Source of the DNA: Dyadobacter sp. CY356
Lineage (GTDB): Bacteria > Bacteroidota > Bacteroidia > Cytophagales > Spirosomataceae
Assembly (NCBI RefSeq): GCF_021440195.1
Contig: NZ_JAJTSZ010000005.1
Location: forward strand, 62,001 to 126,000
Length of the DNA stretch: 64,000 nucleotides
Direction: 5' to 3'
Shown here: piece by piece, positions 7,506 through 15,835 of the stretch
Layout: each line of letters opens with the position of its first letter
Position numbering within the stretch: the first letter of the stretch is position 1
Notes under the pieces: generated by a model
Databases searched by the model: none
What the model was told of the DNA's origin: nothing
The model's input: the letters and a program-made list of their open reading frames with translations, nothing else
Position numbers and translations under genes: made by a program

Positions 7506-9059
7506 GTGTCAAAAAGAGATCTATTCATAGCGGCCATCCAGAAATCTTATCAAACCGATAAACCAACGATTCATCTGGGGTCAGCTATTCTTGACGGGGA
7601 TATTATCACAGAGGCAAAAGTTAATTTGCCTCTTCGCATGATGAACCGCCACGGATTGGTGGCCGGAGCAACCGGCTCAGGAAAAACACGCACACTTCAG
7701 GTACTGGCCGAACAGCTTTCCGCTGCCGGTGTACCCGTTTTCATGTCGGACATCAAAGGTGACTTATCAGGTATTGCACAGCCTGGAACTTCGAATGCGG
7801 CAATAGAAGAACGTTCTAAAATATTGGGCACACCTTTCGAAGCAAAAGGCTATCCCGTTGAACTCTATTCATTAAGCGGAAATAAAGGTGCGCAGATGCG
7901 TGCAACAATCCTGGAATTCGGCCCGATTTTACTGTCAAAAATATTTGAACTGAATGATACACAATCAGGTGTACTGGCGATTCTTTTCAAATATGCGGAT
8001 GATAAAAAATTGCCGATGATTGATCTGAACGATTTAAAAAAGGTACTTAGTTATCTTTCTGAAGGCCCGGGAGCAGCTGAAATCAAATCGGATTATGGCT
8101 CGATTTCATCTTCGACAGCAGGGACAATACTTCGTAAAATCGTTGCGTTGGAACAACAGGGTGTAGGAACCATTTTCGGAGAAAAATCTTTCGATATTTC
8201 AGATCTGATCAATAAAGTGGACGGACAAGGTGTAATCAGCCTTTTGAATATTTCTGATGTCCAGGATAAACCGGCACTATTTTCAACATTTATGTTGAGC
8301 TTGCTGGCGGAATTATATCAGACTTTACCGGAAGCTGGCGATCTGGACAAACCAAAACTGGTCTTCTTTTTAGATGAAGCGCATTTACTTTTCAAAGATG
8401 CGCCAAAAGCATTTCTTGACCAGATTGAACAGGTTGTGCGTTTGATACGGTCAAAGGGTGTGGGTATTTTCTTCTGTACACAATTGGCTCAGGACATTCC
8501 TGTATCAGTTTTGTCACAGTTGGGAAATCGGGTTCAGCACGTGCTTCGTGCTTTCACTCCTCAGGATGCTGATGCCCTTAAACAAACTGTTAAAACATAC
8601 CCGCGCTCTGAATTTTATTCCATTGATCAGATCCTGACAACGCTGGGTATAGGCCAGGCACTGATTACGGTTTTAAATGACAAAGGTATTCCAACAGAAG
8701 TTGCGGCTACACATTTACTTCCGCCAACATCAGTGATGGGCCCCATGACGCAATCGGATTATGAAAATCACGTGCGCCAGTCGGATGTATATTTGAAATA
8801 TAAAGATCCTATCGATCCCGAAAGTGCTTATGAAATATTAACGAAACGGATTGAAGAACAAACAAAACAGGAAGCACAGGTAAAAGAAGAAGCTACGATT
8901 GCGAAAGGCGGAGGCAAGCAGGAAAAAGGGATGTTTGAAGAAGCCCTGGCATCACCTCTGGCAAAACAAATTGGCAGAGAGGTGGTTCGTGGTGTATTTG
9001 GAATGCTTTTTGGAAAATCAACAACAAGGACTAAAAAAGGCGGCCTTTTTGGTTTTTAG
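7506..9059 (+). CDS. HerA-like ATPase / DUF853 family
   Basis: This 517-residue P-loop ATPase belongs to the HerA/FtsK-like DUF853 group. Walker A is GATGSGKT at residues 54-61, with K60. Walker B ends in D290-E-A-H in LVFFLDEAHLLF. A Thr-Gln sensor lies in FFCTQLAQDIP. The start is GTG at 7506, in MSKRDLFIAAIQKSY, the family N-terminus. The C-terminus is a basic, Gly-rich tail (RTKKGGLFGF). Family members are hexameric ATPases suspected to translocate DNA or protein; no NurA-type nuclease is adjacent, so a classical HerA-NurA pair is not supported. It is divergent from the alpha-E gene and ends in a bidirectional terminator. Confidence 0.9.
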   Translation: MSKRDLFIAAIQKSYQTDKPTIHLGSAILDGDIITEAKVNLPLRMMNRHGLVAGATGSGKTRTLQVLAEQLSAAGVPVFMSDIKGDLSGIAQPGTSNAAIEERSKILGTPFEAKGYPVELYSLSGNKGAQMRATILEFGPILLSKIFELNDTQSGVLAILFKYADDKKLPMIDLNDLKKVLSYLSEGPGAAEIKSDYGSISSSTAGTILRKIVALEQQGVGTIFGEKSFDISDLINKVDGQGVISLLNISDVQDKPALFSTFMLSLLAELYQTLPEAGDLDKPKLVFFLDEAHLLFKDAPKAFLDQIEQVVRLIRSKGVGIFFCTQLAQDIPVSVLSQLGNRVQHVLRAFTPQDADALKQTVKTYPRSEFYSIDQILTTLGIGQALITVLNDKGIPTEVAATHLLPPTSVMGPMTQSDYENHVRQSDVYLKYKDPIDPESAYEILTKRIEEQTKQEAQVKEEATIAKGGGKQEKGMFEEALASPLAKQIGREVVRGVFGMLFGKSTTRTKKGGLFGF

Positions 9060-9066
9060 ACTAAGT

Positions 9067-9104
9067 ATCCGATTACCTGATTGTTTTAATTCAGGTAATC
9101 GGAT
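9067..9104. terminator. Bidirectional terminator, HerA-like / thioesterase
   Basis: Perfect 14-bp arms at 9067-9080 and 9091-9104 surround a 10-base T-rich loop between two convergent genes. The flanks are AT-rich but lack a long U-tract. Confidence 0.8.
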
Positions 9105-9112
9105 TAGTATTT

Positions 9113-9679
9113 TCACCAGCCGATCACACAACGCTGTTCTACCAGCTTATCCAGATTTTCAGCTACATCAATTCTGCCTTTCTCACTATTAAAAGCATGG
9201 CGGAACTCTTCCCGCAACTGTCGGCGTGTCATCGCTTCCAAAAATCTTCTTCCATCTTCTTCACTTTCCAGCAACAAGGGTGGAACTACTGAGGGCAAAT
9301 CATCTTCACCTTTTGCCACCATGGTTACGTAAGAAGTATTGGTATGCCGCTGAATTCCATTTCTGACATTTTCTGCAATCACCCGGATACCTATAACCAG
9401 CGAAGTTCTTCCCACATAATTAACCGATGCCATTAAGGAAACCAGATCCCCGACTTCCACCGGTTTTAAAAAGTCAACCCCGTCCACAGAAACAGTCACA
9501 CAATATGTACCCGCATGGCGCGAAGCACAGGCGTAAGCTACCTTGTCTATCAATGATAATAAAATTCCTCCATGTATTTTTCCGCCAAAATTGGCATAGG
9601 AAGGAATCATCAATTCTGTTAATGTAGTTTGCGAAAATCTGACGGGTTTTGGATCGAGGGAAGGTTCGGTTTGTTGCAC
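9113..9679 (-). CDS. Acyl-CoA thioesterase, hotdog fold
   Basis: This 188-residue protein has the acyl-CoA thioesterase II/YciA-type pattern: TLTELMIPSYANFGGKIHGG, with the helix LLSLIDKVAYACASRHAG, then TVSVDGVDFLKPVEVGDLV. Such enzymes hydrolyse acyl-CoA in the cytoplasm. The start used is GTG at 9679, which keeps the stretch before TLTEL; a later ATG would cut into the conserved strand. A C-terminal segment of about 40 residues follows the single hotdog domain. It lies 27 bases downstream of the Gfo/Idh/MocA gene, but a functional link is not obvious. Confidence 0.9.
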   Translation of the reverse strand: MQQTEPSLDPKPVRFSQTTLTELMIPSYANFGGKIHGGILLSLIDKVAYACASRHAGTYCVTVSVDGVDFLKPVEVGDLVSLMASVNYVGRTSLVIGIRVIAENVRNGIQRHTNTSYVTMVAKGEDDLPSVVPPLLLESEEDGRRFLEAMTRRQLREEFRHAFNSEKGRIDVAENLDKLVEQRCVIGW

Positions 9680-9706
9680 AGGTAATCTGTTTTTAAATGA
9701 ATAGCT

Positions 9707-10789
9707 TTACAAGGTAACAGTTTTTCCAGATTTAGCCGATTTCCGGGCCGCTTCGAGGATTTCAACAACCGTTACATTGACAGGCAATCCGTACAAATCA
9801 TTTTTATCCAGCTTCAAACGACCTTGCACGACGTCAGATAATACTGAAAACGGATCGGTGTAAGGCGCTGGTCTCGGATCGATTTTCTTTTTTTCTTCCG
9901 GTGCCTTCTCCTGCAAACGTTCGCGAATTGTTGTAGGGTCAACGGCTATTGCATAACCTTTGGTTCCGTAAACTTCCATGTCTTTACGTGCAAAAGTCCA
10001 GTTCCAGGAAGCCTGAATGACACATTGCGCTTTTGGATATTGCAAAACTATTGAGGCTTCGTCATCCACATTTTTATAAATATCCGGTTTGTTCTGATGC
10101 GCAACAGCAGTTACCGAAATCGGCCGTTCACCTTTCATCAGCCAGGTCATCAGATTTGCTCCATAACAACCAAAATCCGTTAAAGCACCCGCTCCGTTTT
10201 TGACAGGATCAGTCAGAATTTCGAAAAACTCTTTTCCTACGCCAATTTCTTTCGGTCCCTGGTGGCCGTCATTAACCATTACTTTCCGGATTTCACCTAA
10301 CTTTCCCTGCTCGTAAAGATTATGTACATATTGATTACTGGCATACCAGGATGTTTCGTAATTTGTCAAAACCTGGATATTATTTTTCAATGCAAGACTT
10401 TGGATTTCCTTTGCATCGGCAAAAGTTGTCGCTAACGGTTTTTCAACCATAACATTTATTTTTCTTGGCGCGCAGGCTCTTACAATAACGATATGCTCAT
10501 TAATCGGACCAAAGGCAGAAACGGCCTCCGGTTTTGTTTCGTCAAGCATTTTGTTCAAATCACTGTAAAATAGCTTTTTGTCCAGTTTATATCTTTCAAC
10601 AAACCGATCAACCAATTCCTGATTTGGCTCATATACACCGACCAAAACCGCGTCTTTTTTATCTGTACGATTAAATGCCCAGCCAACATGACCATGACTC
10701 AATCCGGCCACAGCAAGACGCATGGGAGATTGTGAAAAACCTGCCGTTGCAATCATTGCAACCAGCAAAATTGATAATAAATACTTCAT
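9707..10789 (-). CDS. Exported Gfo/Idh/MocA family oxidoreductase
   Basis: This 360-residue protein has an N-terminal Rossmann fold (RLAVAGLSHGHVGWAF) and the family motif EKPLATTFADAKE. It is preceded by a cleavable signal peptide, MKYLLSILLVAMIATAGFS, so it is probably periplasmic. Members act on sugars, inositols or amines with NAD(P). Exported members that retain cofactor are known in Bacteroidota glycan metabolism, but the substrate here is unknown. The GLSHGH motif marks a subgroup that departs from the usual GxGxxG. The ceramidase-like gene lies upstream on the same strand, separated by about 100 bases of repeat-rich DNA, so co-transcription is uncertain. Confidence 0.9.
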   Translation of the reverse strand: MKYLLSILLVAMIATAGFSQSPMRLAVAGLSHGHVGWAFNRTDKKDAVLVGVYEPNQELVDRFVERYKLDKKLFYSDLNKMLDETKPEAVSAFGPINEHIVIVRACAPRKINVMVEKPLATTFADAKEIQSLALKNNIQVLTNYETSWYASNQYVHNLYEQGKLGEIRKVMVNDGHQGPKEIGVGKEFFEILTDPVKNGAGALTDFGCYGANLMTWLMKGERPISVTAVAHQNKPDIYKNVDDEASIVLQYPKAQCVIQASWNWTFARKDMEVYGTKGYAIAVDPTTIRERLQEKAPEEKKKIDPRPAPYTDPFSVLSDVVQGRLKLDKNDLYGLPVNVTVVEILEAARKSAKSGKTVTL

Positions 10790-10800
10790 GGATTTAGGTG

Positions 10801-10893
10801 TTAGCCATTAGAGATTAGTGAAATAGAAAAATACATATCCCGGCAAAGAATTTCGATTGGACGCCCTAATCGCTAAAAGCCAAAAGCTACCTA
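10801..10893. repeat. Heptad TTAG / CTAA micro-repeats
   Basis: TTAGCCA, TTAGAGA and TTAGTGA are consecutive 7-mers at 10801-10821. CTAATCG, CTAAAAG, CCAAAAG and CTACCTA follow in the opposite sense at 10866-10893, the last overlapping the end of the upstream gene. The arrangement is a degenerate 7-bp repeat in inverted halves around about 45 bases of unrelated DNA. Confidence 0.5.
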
Positions 10894-12246
10894 AGACATT
10901 TTGTCGATCAAATCCTTTATTGCCTCCTGAAAATATGCACCATTGTATGGACCAAACCAGCTCATGGTTTTAGTTTCGTACAAGTCTCTATCAAAGTATT
11001 TATCATTGGTAATATACCCAACATACCCGCCATTGAAACTGGTTACCATTAAATGCAGTCCTTTTTTCGCAGCATAGGCAGTTAATTCCGGCATCAATTC
11101 CCCTGAAAAATCACAAGGCGTGCCGACCATCAAAATATTTCCGATACGCAGGGCTTTCATATAAGAAGGTACATCGCCAAAAGCCCAGCGAAAAACCCAG
11201 CTGCGCAGTGCCAGATTCGGCATAATTTTAGGCCTTGGGTCTCTTAAAGGCAAAGCAACCGTAACCGATCTGAGAACGGATGGTTGTTTTTCAAATTTAC
11301 CAATAATAGTCTGAATCGATTTTTCGACGTTACCGGCCTGGTTTTTTACCTCGTCAAAATCATCTTTGCCTTTTTCTATCGGCGCCATACTGCCCACTGC
11401 TCCGGCCATATATACAGCAAAGTTCGCCTCCCTGCTTTCCAGATCATCTACCAGCGCGCCAGCCCAGTCGCGTGATAACTCCATGGTGCTTGCATTCAAA
11501 ATTGTAGAATGGGCGGCATAAGAACTGATCATCGCTTTTTGTCCGTTAGCACCTGTAATCTCAATATTCCTGACCCAGGGATCAACAATTCCCTCCTTGC
11601 CTACGAGGCGGTTTTTGATATCAGTTGTATCTTTTACTTCTCCAAAACCAATGGTTGCTGGCTGTATGTTTTTCTTAGCGTCGTTGATCGATTTAATAAT
11701 AGCCTGCGACACCGTTTCCATAACAGCCGCATCATAAGGCCCCGCAAAAAGTTTTCCGGTGATGGTGTTATACCAGCCCCCCAGACTGTTGTGACTGTGG
11801 ATTGCGCCAAAATAAATCTGGTCAAAGGTAAATCCGGTTGCAGGTAAAAGTTCTTTTACGCGAGCCGTGATATTGGGTGGAACAATCAGCATATCGGCGG
11901 TGATGATAGCCGCTTTTGTTGATCCGTTTTCAATAATAACTGTGCGTACATAAATCGAATCATGCACTGCTTCGTAATGTTTTCCTCTTCGTTTGCCATA
12001 ACCTGCCATGGGTCCGGGCGTTGCAGGTGTAATATTCACTTTCGCCCAACCCGCGCTTAATGCGGCAGAAGTTGTATCTGTGGCAGTCTGTCCACTGATT
12101 TTAGAAATATTCTCTTTCCATTGTTTGTAATAAGACATTTCCTTGTAAGGAGTCCGGTCAATGGTGGTTACCATTGTTGCAACCATGATCAGCAAAATAA
12201 AAAATATTGAACCGATGATATAGAGAAGAATTTTAAGGAATTTCAT
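10891..12246 (-). CDS. Membrane-anchored neutral/alkaline ceramidase-like hydrolase
   Basis: This 451-residue protein begins with an uncleaved-looking membrane helix (residues 1-27), so it probably faces the periplasm. The rest matches the neutral/alkaline ceramidase N-terminal domain: WAKVNITPATPGPMAGYG, a metal-binding IHSHNS, YAAHSTIL and, near the middle, MAGAVGSMAP where true ceramidases have a GDVSPN-type serine loop. Full-length ceramidases exceed 600 residues, so this is the shorter bacterial form often annotated only by that domain. The substrate, sphingolipid or other amide, is uncertain. Sphingolipids are plausible because many Bacteroidota make them. It ends about 100 bases upstream of the exported oxidoreductase. 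Confidence 0.85.
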   Translation of the reverse strand: MKFLKILLYIIGSIFFILLIMVATMVTTIDRTPYKEMSYYKQWKENISKISGQTATDTTSAALSAGWAKVNITPATPGPMAGYGKRRGKHYEAVHDSIYVRTVIIENGSTKAAIITADMLIVPPNITARVKELLPATGFTFDQIYFGAIHSHNSLGGWYNTITGKLFAGPYDAAVMETVSQAIIKSINDAKKNIQPATIGFGEVKDTTDIKNRLVGKEGIVDPWVRNIEITGANGQKAMISSYAAHSTILNASTMELSRDWAGALVDDLESREANFAVYMAGAVGSMAPIEKGKDDFDEVKNQAGNVEKSIQTIIGKFEKQPSVLRSVTVALPLRDPRPKIMPNLALRSWVFRWAFGDVPSYMKALRIGNILMVGTPCDFSGELMPELTAYAAKKGLHLMVTSFNGGYVGYITNDKYFDRDLYETKTMSWFGPYNGAYFQEAIKDLIDKMS

Positions 12247-12361
12247 GAATTGGGCGGGATTGTTTTTAGGAGGGTAAAGATAGGGAAGGAATTGTGAATT
12301 TAGGATTGTAAATATTACTGTTTGATTAAGTTAAAAAGAGATTTGAATTTCCCTCGTTAAC

Positions 12362-12940
12362 TCATTTTAATGCTCTACCCAGATTTTCAACTTTCCTAAG
12401 CCACTTCGTTCTTTGCTCAGCGGTAGAATTCCGGATCGAACCAAAAGTTGTCGTCCTTACTGGCTTGAAGCCTGAAAATTCCAGCGTCATTTTTTTCATC
12501 ATATGATAAGTGGGACGTCCGTTGACAAGCCAATAATACAAAGTTGGCTGATCAAGCGTGCTGATGATATGCGCGCTTCTTCCGGCAAGAAGCTTGTCCC
12601 ACCAAACTGAGTTTTCACGATATTTAAAAGCAAAGCCAGGCAAAAAAGTCCTGTCAAGAAATCCTTTTAACAACGCCGGTAAACTACCCCACCATACCGG
12701 ATATACCCAAACGATATGTTCGGCCCAAAGTATTTTTTGCTGTGCATTTATCAGATCAGGTTCAAGTTCTACGCGCTTCCGATATCCAAATTGAAGGATG
12801 GGATTGAAATTAAGGTTAGCCAGAACTAACTCTTCAACCTCCGCCCCTGCTTCTATTGCACCGTTTTTATAAGCTTTGGCCAATCCGGCTGCAAAACTTT
12901 CCAGATCCGGATGTCCGTTGATTATCAGTATCTTTTTCAT
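12362..12940 (-). CDS. NAD(P)H-dependent flavodoxin-fold oxidoreductase (quinone reductase type)
   Basis: This 192-residue protein has the flavodoxin-like NAD(P)H:quinone oxidoreductase fold: KKILIINGHPDLESF at the N-terminus and the FMN/FAD loop VYPVWWGSLPALLKGFLDR. Such enzymes carry out two-electron reduction of quinones and electrophiles. The ATG at 12940 gives the family start; an in-frame extension to 13018 adds 26 unrelated residues and would cover the operator. A palindrome at 12976-12984 lies 35 bases upstream and matches the one in front of the adjacent tetR gene, so induction by a quinone or electrophile through that repressor is the simplest reading. Confidence 0.92.
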   Translation of the reverse strand: MKKILIINGHPDLESFAAGLAKAYKNGAIEAGAEVEELVLANLNFNPILQFGYRKRVELEPDLINAQQKILWAEHIVWVYPVWWGSLPALLKGFLDRTFLPGFAFKYRENSVWWDKLLAGRSAHIISTLDQPTLYYWLVNGRPTYHMMKKMTLEFSGFKPVRTTTFGSIRNSTAEQRTKWLRKVENLGRALK

Positions 12941-12974
12941 ATTTACTTTTTTTGATAAATGATTGATATTAAAT

Positions 12975-12988
12975 GAACAGTGTTTAGT
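12975..12988. promoter_or_regulatory. TetR operator 2 (oxidoreductase promoter)
   Basis: The site reads GAACAGTGTTTAGT; its core AACA-G-TGTT is a palindrome. It shares 13 bases, AACAGTGTTTAGT, with the site in front of tetR. It lies about 35 bases upstream of the oxidoreductase start, so a bound repressor would cover the promoter or start region. Confidence 0.7.
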
Positions 12989-13116
12989 ATTAGAACAAAT
13001 TTTTTTGTGCCTTTTCAATTCAAAATTTTAAAACTTAAATCGTTTTAATTGACAACCGGTATGAAACTAAACGGTGAAGTACCCCAACTGAAATTAATTA
13101 TTGCTTATTGAAAAGA

Positions 13117-13737
13117 TCAATAAGTGCACTTGATCATTTCAATAAATAATTTGAATGCATTCTGAATCCGTTCCATTTCGCGGTCATCTTCAAAAAAGGC
13201 CATCCGTTTTCTTAAATGAAGCGATAACAAGCCATGCATAAAACTCCATATGGTTAGGGAAGCATTTTCAATATCAGTTGTATTTTTAAAATGACCAGCC
13301 TCTATACATTCCGCTATCGTTATTTTCAAAAACTCAAAGGATCTGGCACCCTCATCCCAGGCTTCTTCACGACAGGATAATGTTTCCATTGGCGCGTCCA
13401 TGATAAACATCAGGTCGTACAATTCAGGATTATCAATTGCAAATTTCAGGTACTGATTCCCCAACGTTATAAGCTTTTCAAACGGATCTTTGATAGCTTC
13501 CACGATTGAAAAATCTTTCATCATCTTCTGAAAACCTGCCTCATGAAGAGAATAAAGCAATTCGTTTTTGTCTTTATAGTACAGGTAAATCGTCGCCGGA
13601 CTATATTCAATTGCTTCTGCGATGTTTCTGATACTCGTTTTATCAAATCCCTGGGCTAGGAATAATTTCCGGGCTGCTTCCAAAATCAATTCCCTCATTT
13701 CTTCGCGTTCCCTTTCTTTCCGTTCTACAATTCCCAT
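13117..13737 (-). CDS. TetR/AcrR family transcriptional repressor
   Basis: This 206-residue regulator has an N-terminal helix-turn-helix, LFLAQGFDKTSIRNIAEAIEYSPATIYLYYKDKNEL split over residues 24-60, and a variable ligand-binding C-terminal half. The start is ATG at 13737. It sits 176 bases upstream of the flavodoxin-fold oxidoreductase on the same strand. Both genes carry the same palindromic site, which makes it a probable self-regulated local repressor of that enzyme. The ligand is unknown; quinones or other electrophiles are suggested by the target only. Confidence 0.94.
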   Translation of the reverse strand: MGIVERKEREREEMRELILEAARKLFLAQGFDKTSIRNIAEAIEYSPATIYLYYKDKNELLYSLHEAGFQKMMKDFSIVEAIKDPFEKLITLGNQYLKFAIDNPELYDLMFIMDAPMETLSCREEAWDEGARSFEFLKITIAECIEAGHFKNTTDIENASLTIWSFMHGLLSLHLRKRMAFFEDDREMERIQNAFKLFIEMIKCTY

Positions 13738-13757
13738 CTTTATGATTATTTACAATG

Positions 13758-13765
13758 CAAATATA
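13758..13765 (-). promoter_or_regulatory. Bacteroidota-type -7 element of tetR
   Basis: Read on the minus strand this is TATATTTG, an exact match to the TAnnTTTG -7 consensus, about 20 bases upstream of the tetR ATG. The operator begins two bases further upstream. Confidence 0.45.
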
Positions 13766-13766
13766 A

Positions 13767-13779
13767 TAAACAGTGTTTA
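13767..13779. promoter_or_regulatory. TetR operator 1 (autoregulatory)
   Basis: TAAACAGTGTTTA is a perfect 13-bp palindrome about 30 bases upstream of the tetR start. It abuts the -7 element, so a repressor bound here should block its own promoter. Confidence 0.75.
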
Positions 13780-13793
13780 GTGAAAATAATTTT

Positions 13794-13946
13794 ATGCGGA
13801 AATTATTAATTTTTAACATTGGCCGTACCGATGGCAAACTGCGCAATAAATTCCGCGGCTACCATATCGTACGTGCCGATGGCACTATTTCCGTAAAATA
13901 CGACCAGGCATGAACGATAAGATAACCGTGGGTTCCAACCCATGGA
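13794..13946 (+). other. Structured intergenic segment with a 39-codon open frame
   Basis: An ATG at 13794 opens a 39-codon plus-strand frame ending at 13913. It contains two related segments, GRTDGK and VRADGT, encoded by near-identical CGATGGCA stretches. GTGCC-GAT-GGCAC at 13873-13885 and the hairpin CCGTGGGTT/AACCCATGG at 13926-13945 (one wobble pair) add secondary structure. It could be a remnant of a palindromic repeat or transposase-associated element rather than a gene. No homologue is recognised. Confidence 0.3.
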
Positions 13947-13960
13947 AAAACGGAAAACAA

Positions 13961-13994
13961 AAAATGCCCATCCACATAAGTGAAAAGGCATTTT
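13961..13994 (-). terminator. Terminator of the YceI gene
   Basis: AAAATGCC at 13961-13968 pairs with GGCATTTT at 13987-13994 around an 18-base loop. On the minus strand the hairpin ends in TTTT, followed by more T-rich sequence, just after the YceI stop. Confidence 0.65.
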
Positions 13995-14011
13995 CAAAAG
14001 ATGCAGATTTC

Positions 14012-14545
14012 TTAATTCTGCTTCATCAACTGTATATTGGCGATCAGCTTTACATCTTCACCGATTAAAAGACCACCGGTTTCCGTGAGCTGCATATAAT
14101 TCAATCCAAATTCCTGACGGCTTATCCTTCCTTCTACTTCAAAACCTAACCTGATATTCCCATTGGCGTCACGTTCTGTTCCACCATATTCAGCATCAAG
14201 TTCAATAGGTTTGGTAATACCTTTCAAGGTTAACAAACCTGAAAGCTTGTAATGATCACCTTTGACTTTATGAAAATAATTTGACTGAAAAGTGATGTGC
14301 GGGAATTGCTCCGCATCAAAAAAATCTGCGGATTTCAAATGCTCATCACGCATATTTTGATTGGTATCAATACTATCCACATCCAGCGAAAAGTGAATTT
14401 CCGCATTTTCAAAGTCATTCTGATCAGATGTCGCACCACCTTCAAAATTCTTGAAAGAGCCTGTAATCGTAGAGATTACCAAATGTTTAATTTTAAATTG
14501 CACATCAGAATGTACCGGGTCTACTATCCATTTTGTAACTGCCAT
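14012..14545 (-). CDS. YceI family protein
   Basis: This 177-residue lipocalin-like protein has the YceI hallmarks: KWIVDPVHSDVQFKIKHLVISTITGSF at the start, SADFFDAEQFPHITFQS in the middle and GISRQEFGLNY-like sequence near the end. In other bacteria the fold binds polyisoprenoids in the periplasm. No signal peptide is present here, so a cytoplasmic protein is likely. It is transcribed alone: a terminator follows, and more than 400 bases without a gene lie upstream. Function remains unproven. Confidence 0.92.
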   Translation of the reverse strand: MAVTKWIVDPVHSDVQFKIKHLVISTITGSFKNFEGGATSDQNDFENAEIHFSLDVDSIDTNQNMRDEHLKSADFFDAEQFPHITFQSNYFHKVKGDHYKLSGLLTLKGITKPIELDAEYGGTERDANGNIRLGFEVEGRISRQEFGLNYMQLTETGGLLIGEDVKLIANIQLMKQN

Positions 14546-14953
14546 AGGAATTCTATCTTTTATTTTGAAAATACCGGAGGAGATTCTACATCAGAAAACC
14601 GGTTTAATTACTTCAAGGAAATATAGCCCAAATTTAAATTTTTGCTATATATCTATCTTCTTACTTTGAAAAACAGTAATTAAATAAAATTAGATCATCC
14701 ATCAAAAGATTTTAATATTTATCTAATACTCTATTTTTTAAGTTCTACTGATCAAACAGAAATTCAGTCTCACTTAGACTGATCGTACAAACCTGAAAAA
14801 AATTGCACTTCCCGGTTATAATATCTCTGCAACTTGCAAGATGTCACAATTGACCGGATTCCGGCATTAAGAAAGTTTTAAAAATGCACCTCACACCTCA
14901 TTTCCATCAATAATGCTTTCTATCTTTACATACTTTACTTAAACGGATTTTAC
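14546..14953. other. Gene-free, AT-rich divergent promoter region
   Basis: These 408 bases separate the divergent YceI and transglutaminase genes. No conserved reading frame was found. A perfect palindrome, CAGTCT-5-AGACTG, lies at 14765-14781. CTGATC occurs on both sides of it (14748 and 14779), which could mark a regulator site. TATCTTTA at 14920-14927 is a weak -7-like box for the downstream gene. Confidence 0.45.
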
Positions 14954-15766
14954 ATGAGAATGAAGGGACGCAGCATATTCACTTACGATGTTTATGCGCC
15001 CACAACAATTACCACAATGCTGCGCCCAAGACGTGAAGAAAGCCAATCCATTATCAGCGAAGGTTTTCTTATTGAACCAACCATTCCGTTTTCAGAATTT
15101 ACCGATATATACGGCAATTTATGTCAGCGGGCAATATTACCCGTCGGAAAAGTGACTATAACCTCAGAAGTGGAGGCACAGATCAACGCCACAAAAGTCA
15201 CTCCGGATCCGTTACCAAAATTCATGCTGGTGAGTGATTTGCCCGATGAGGTCATGCTTTACATTTTGCCAAGCCGGTATTGTCAGTCGGACTTATACGA
15301 AATTAATATGCTCGCACTGGAAATCGCAGGTAATCTGCCGCCAGGTTATGAGCAGGTTGAGGCGATCCGAAGCTGGATACACAACAATATTACGTATCAA
15401 TATGGGGTCACCGATGCCAGTACTACTGCGGTAGATCTGGCCAGATACCGTTACGGCGTTTGCAGGGATTTTACACATTTAGCCATTGCCCTTTGCAGAA
15501 ATCTCTGTATTCCGACGCGGATGACTGTGGGTTATCTCGACAAACTAAAGGACATTGATCTGCACGCATGGTTCGAGGTTTATATTGGTAATGAATGGTA
15601 TCCGTTCGACGCCGTGCAGGAAAAAACAGAAGGTTACAGGATTGAAATTGCCCATGGCCGAGATGCCGCGGATGTGGCTATGGTAACACAATATGGAAAT
15701 GCAGTTTTACAATCTTTACTTGTAGAAGTAGAACTTCTTGAACAGGAACCGGATCACAATAATTAA
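14954..15766 (+). CDS. Transglutaminase-like cysteine protein, stand-alone
   Basis: This 270-residue protein is a second papain-like transglutaminase, distinct from the one at 5.4 kb. The presumed triad is C170 in GVCRDFTHLA, H204 in LHAWFEVY and D219 in FDAVQE. The N-terminal half is the beta-rich region of the bacterial family. No signal peptide is present, so it is probably cytoplasmic. It stands alone, without alpha-E or ATP-grasp genes, and ends at a terminator shared with kbl. Such proteins may act as peptidases or amidases; the substrate is unknown. Confidence 0.9.
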   Translation: MRMKGRSIFTYDVYAPTTITTMLRPRREESQSIISEGFLIEPTIPFSEFTDIYGNLCQRAILPVGKVTITSEVEAQINATKVTPDPLPKFMLVSDLPDEVMLYILPSRYCQSDLYEINMLALEIAGNLPPGYEQVEAIRSWIHNNITYQYGVTDASTTAVDLARYRYGVCRDFTHLAIALCRNLCIPTRMTVGYLDKLKDIDLHAWFEVYIGNEWYPFDAVQEKTEGYRIEIAHGRDAADVAMVTQYGNAVLQSLLVEVELLEQEPDHNN

Positions 15767-15786
15767 TTCCAGCTTCCCTGTAAAAC

Positions 15787-15820
15787 AAAAATCCGGATAC
15801 CTTACAGTAGCCGGATTTTT
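15787..15820. terminator. Bidirectional terminator, transglutaminase / kbl
   Basis: AAAAATCCGG-like and CCGGATTTTT arms at 15787-15796 and 15811-15820 form a 10-bp stem. T-runs follow on both strands, between convergent genes. Confidence 0.9.
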
Positions 15821-15835
15821 TATATCGAAATTATT

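Noticed and set aside
13806..13997. 63-codon minus-strand frame in the tetR/YceI gap
   Set aside because: It runs through the hairpins and the YceI terminator, has no conserved residues, and has no spacing signal.
5355..15766. The two transglutaminase genes as a recent duplication
   Set aside because: Their catalytic contexts (GSCRDYS versus GVCRDFT) and N-terminal halves differ too much, and they lie on opposite strands.
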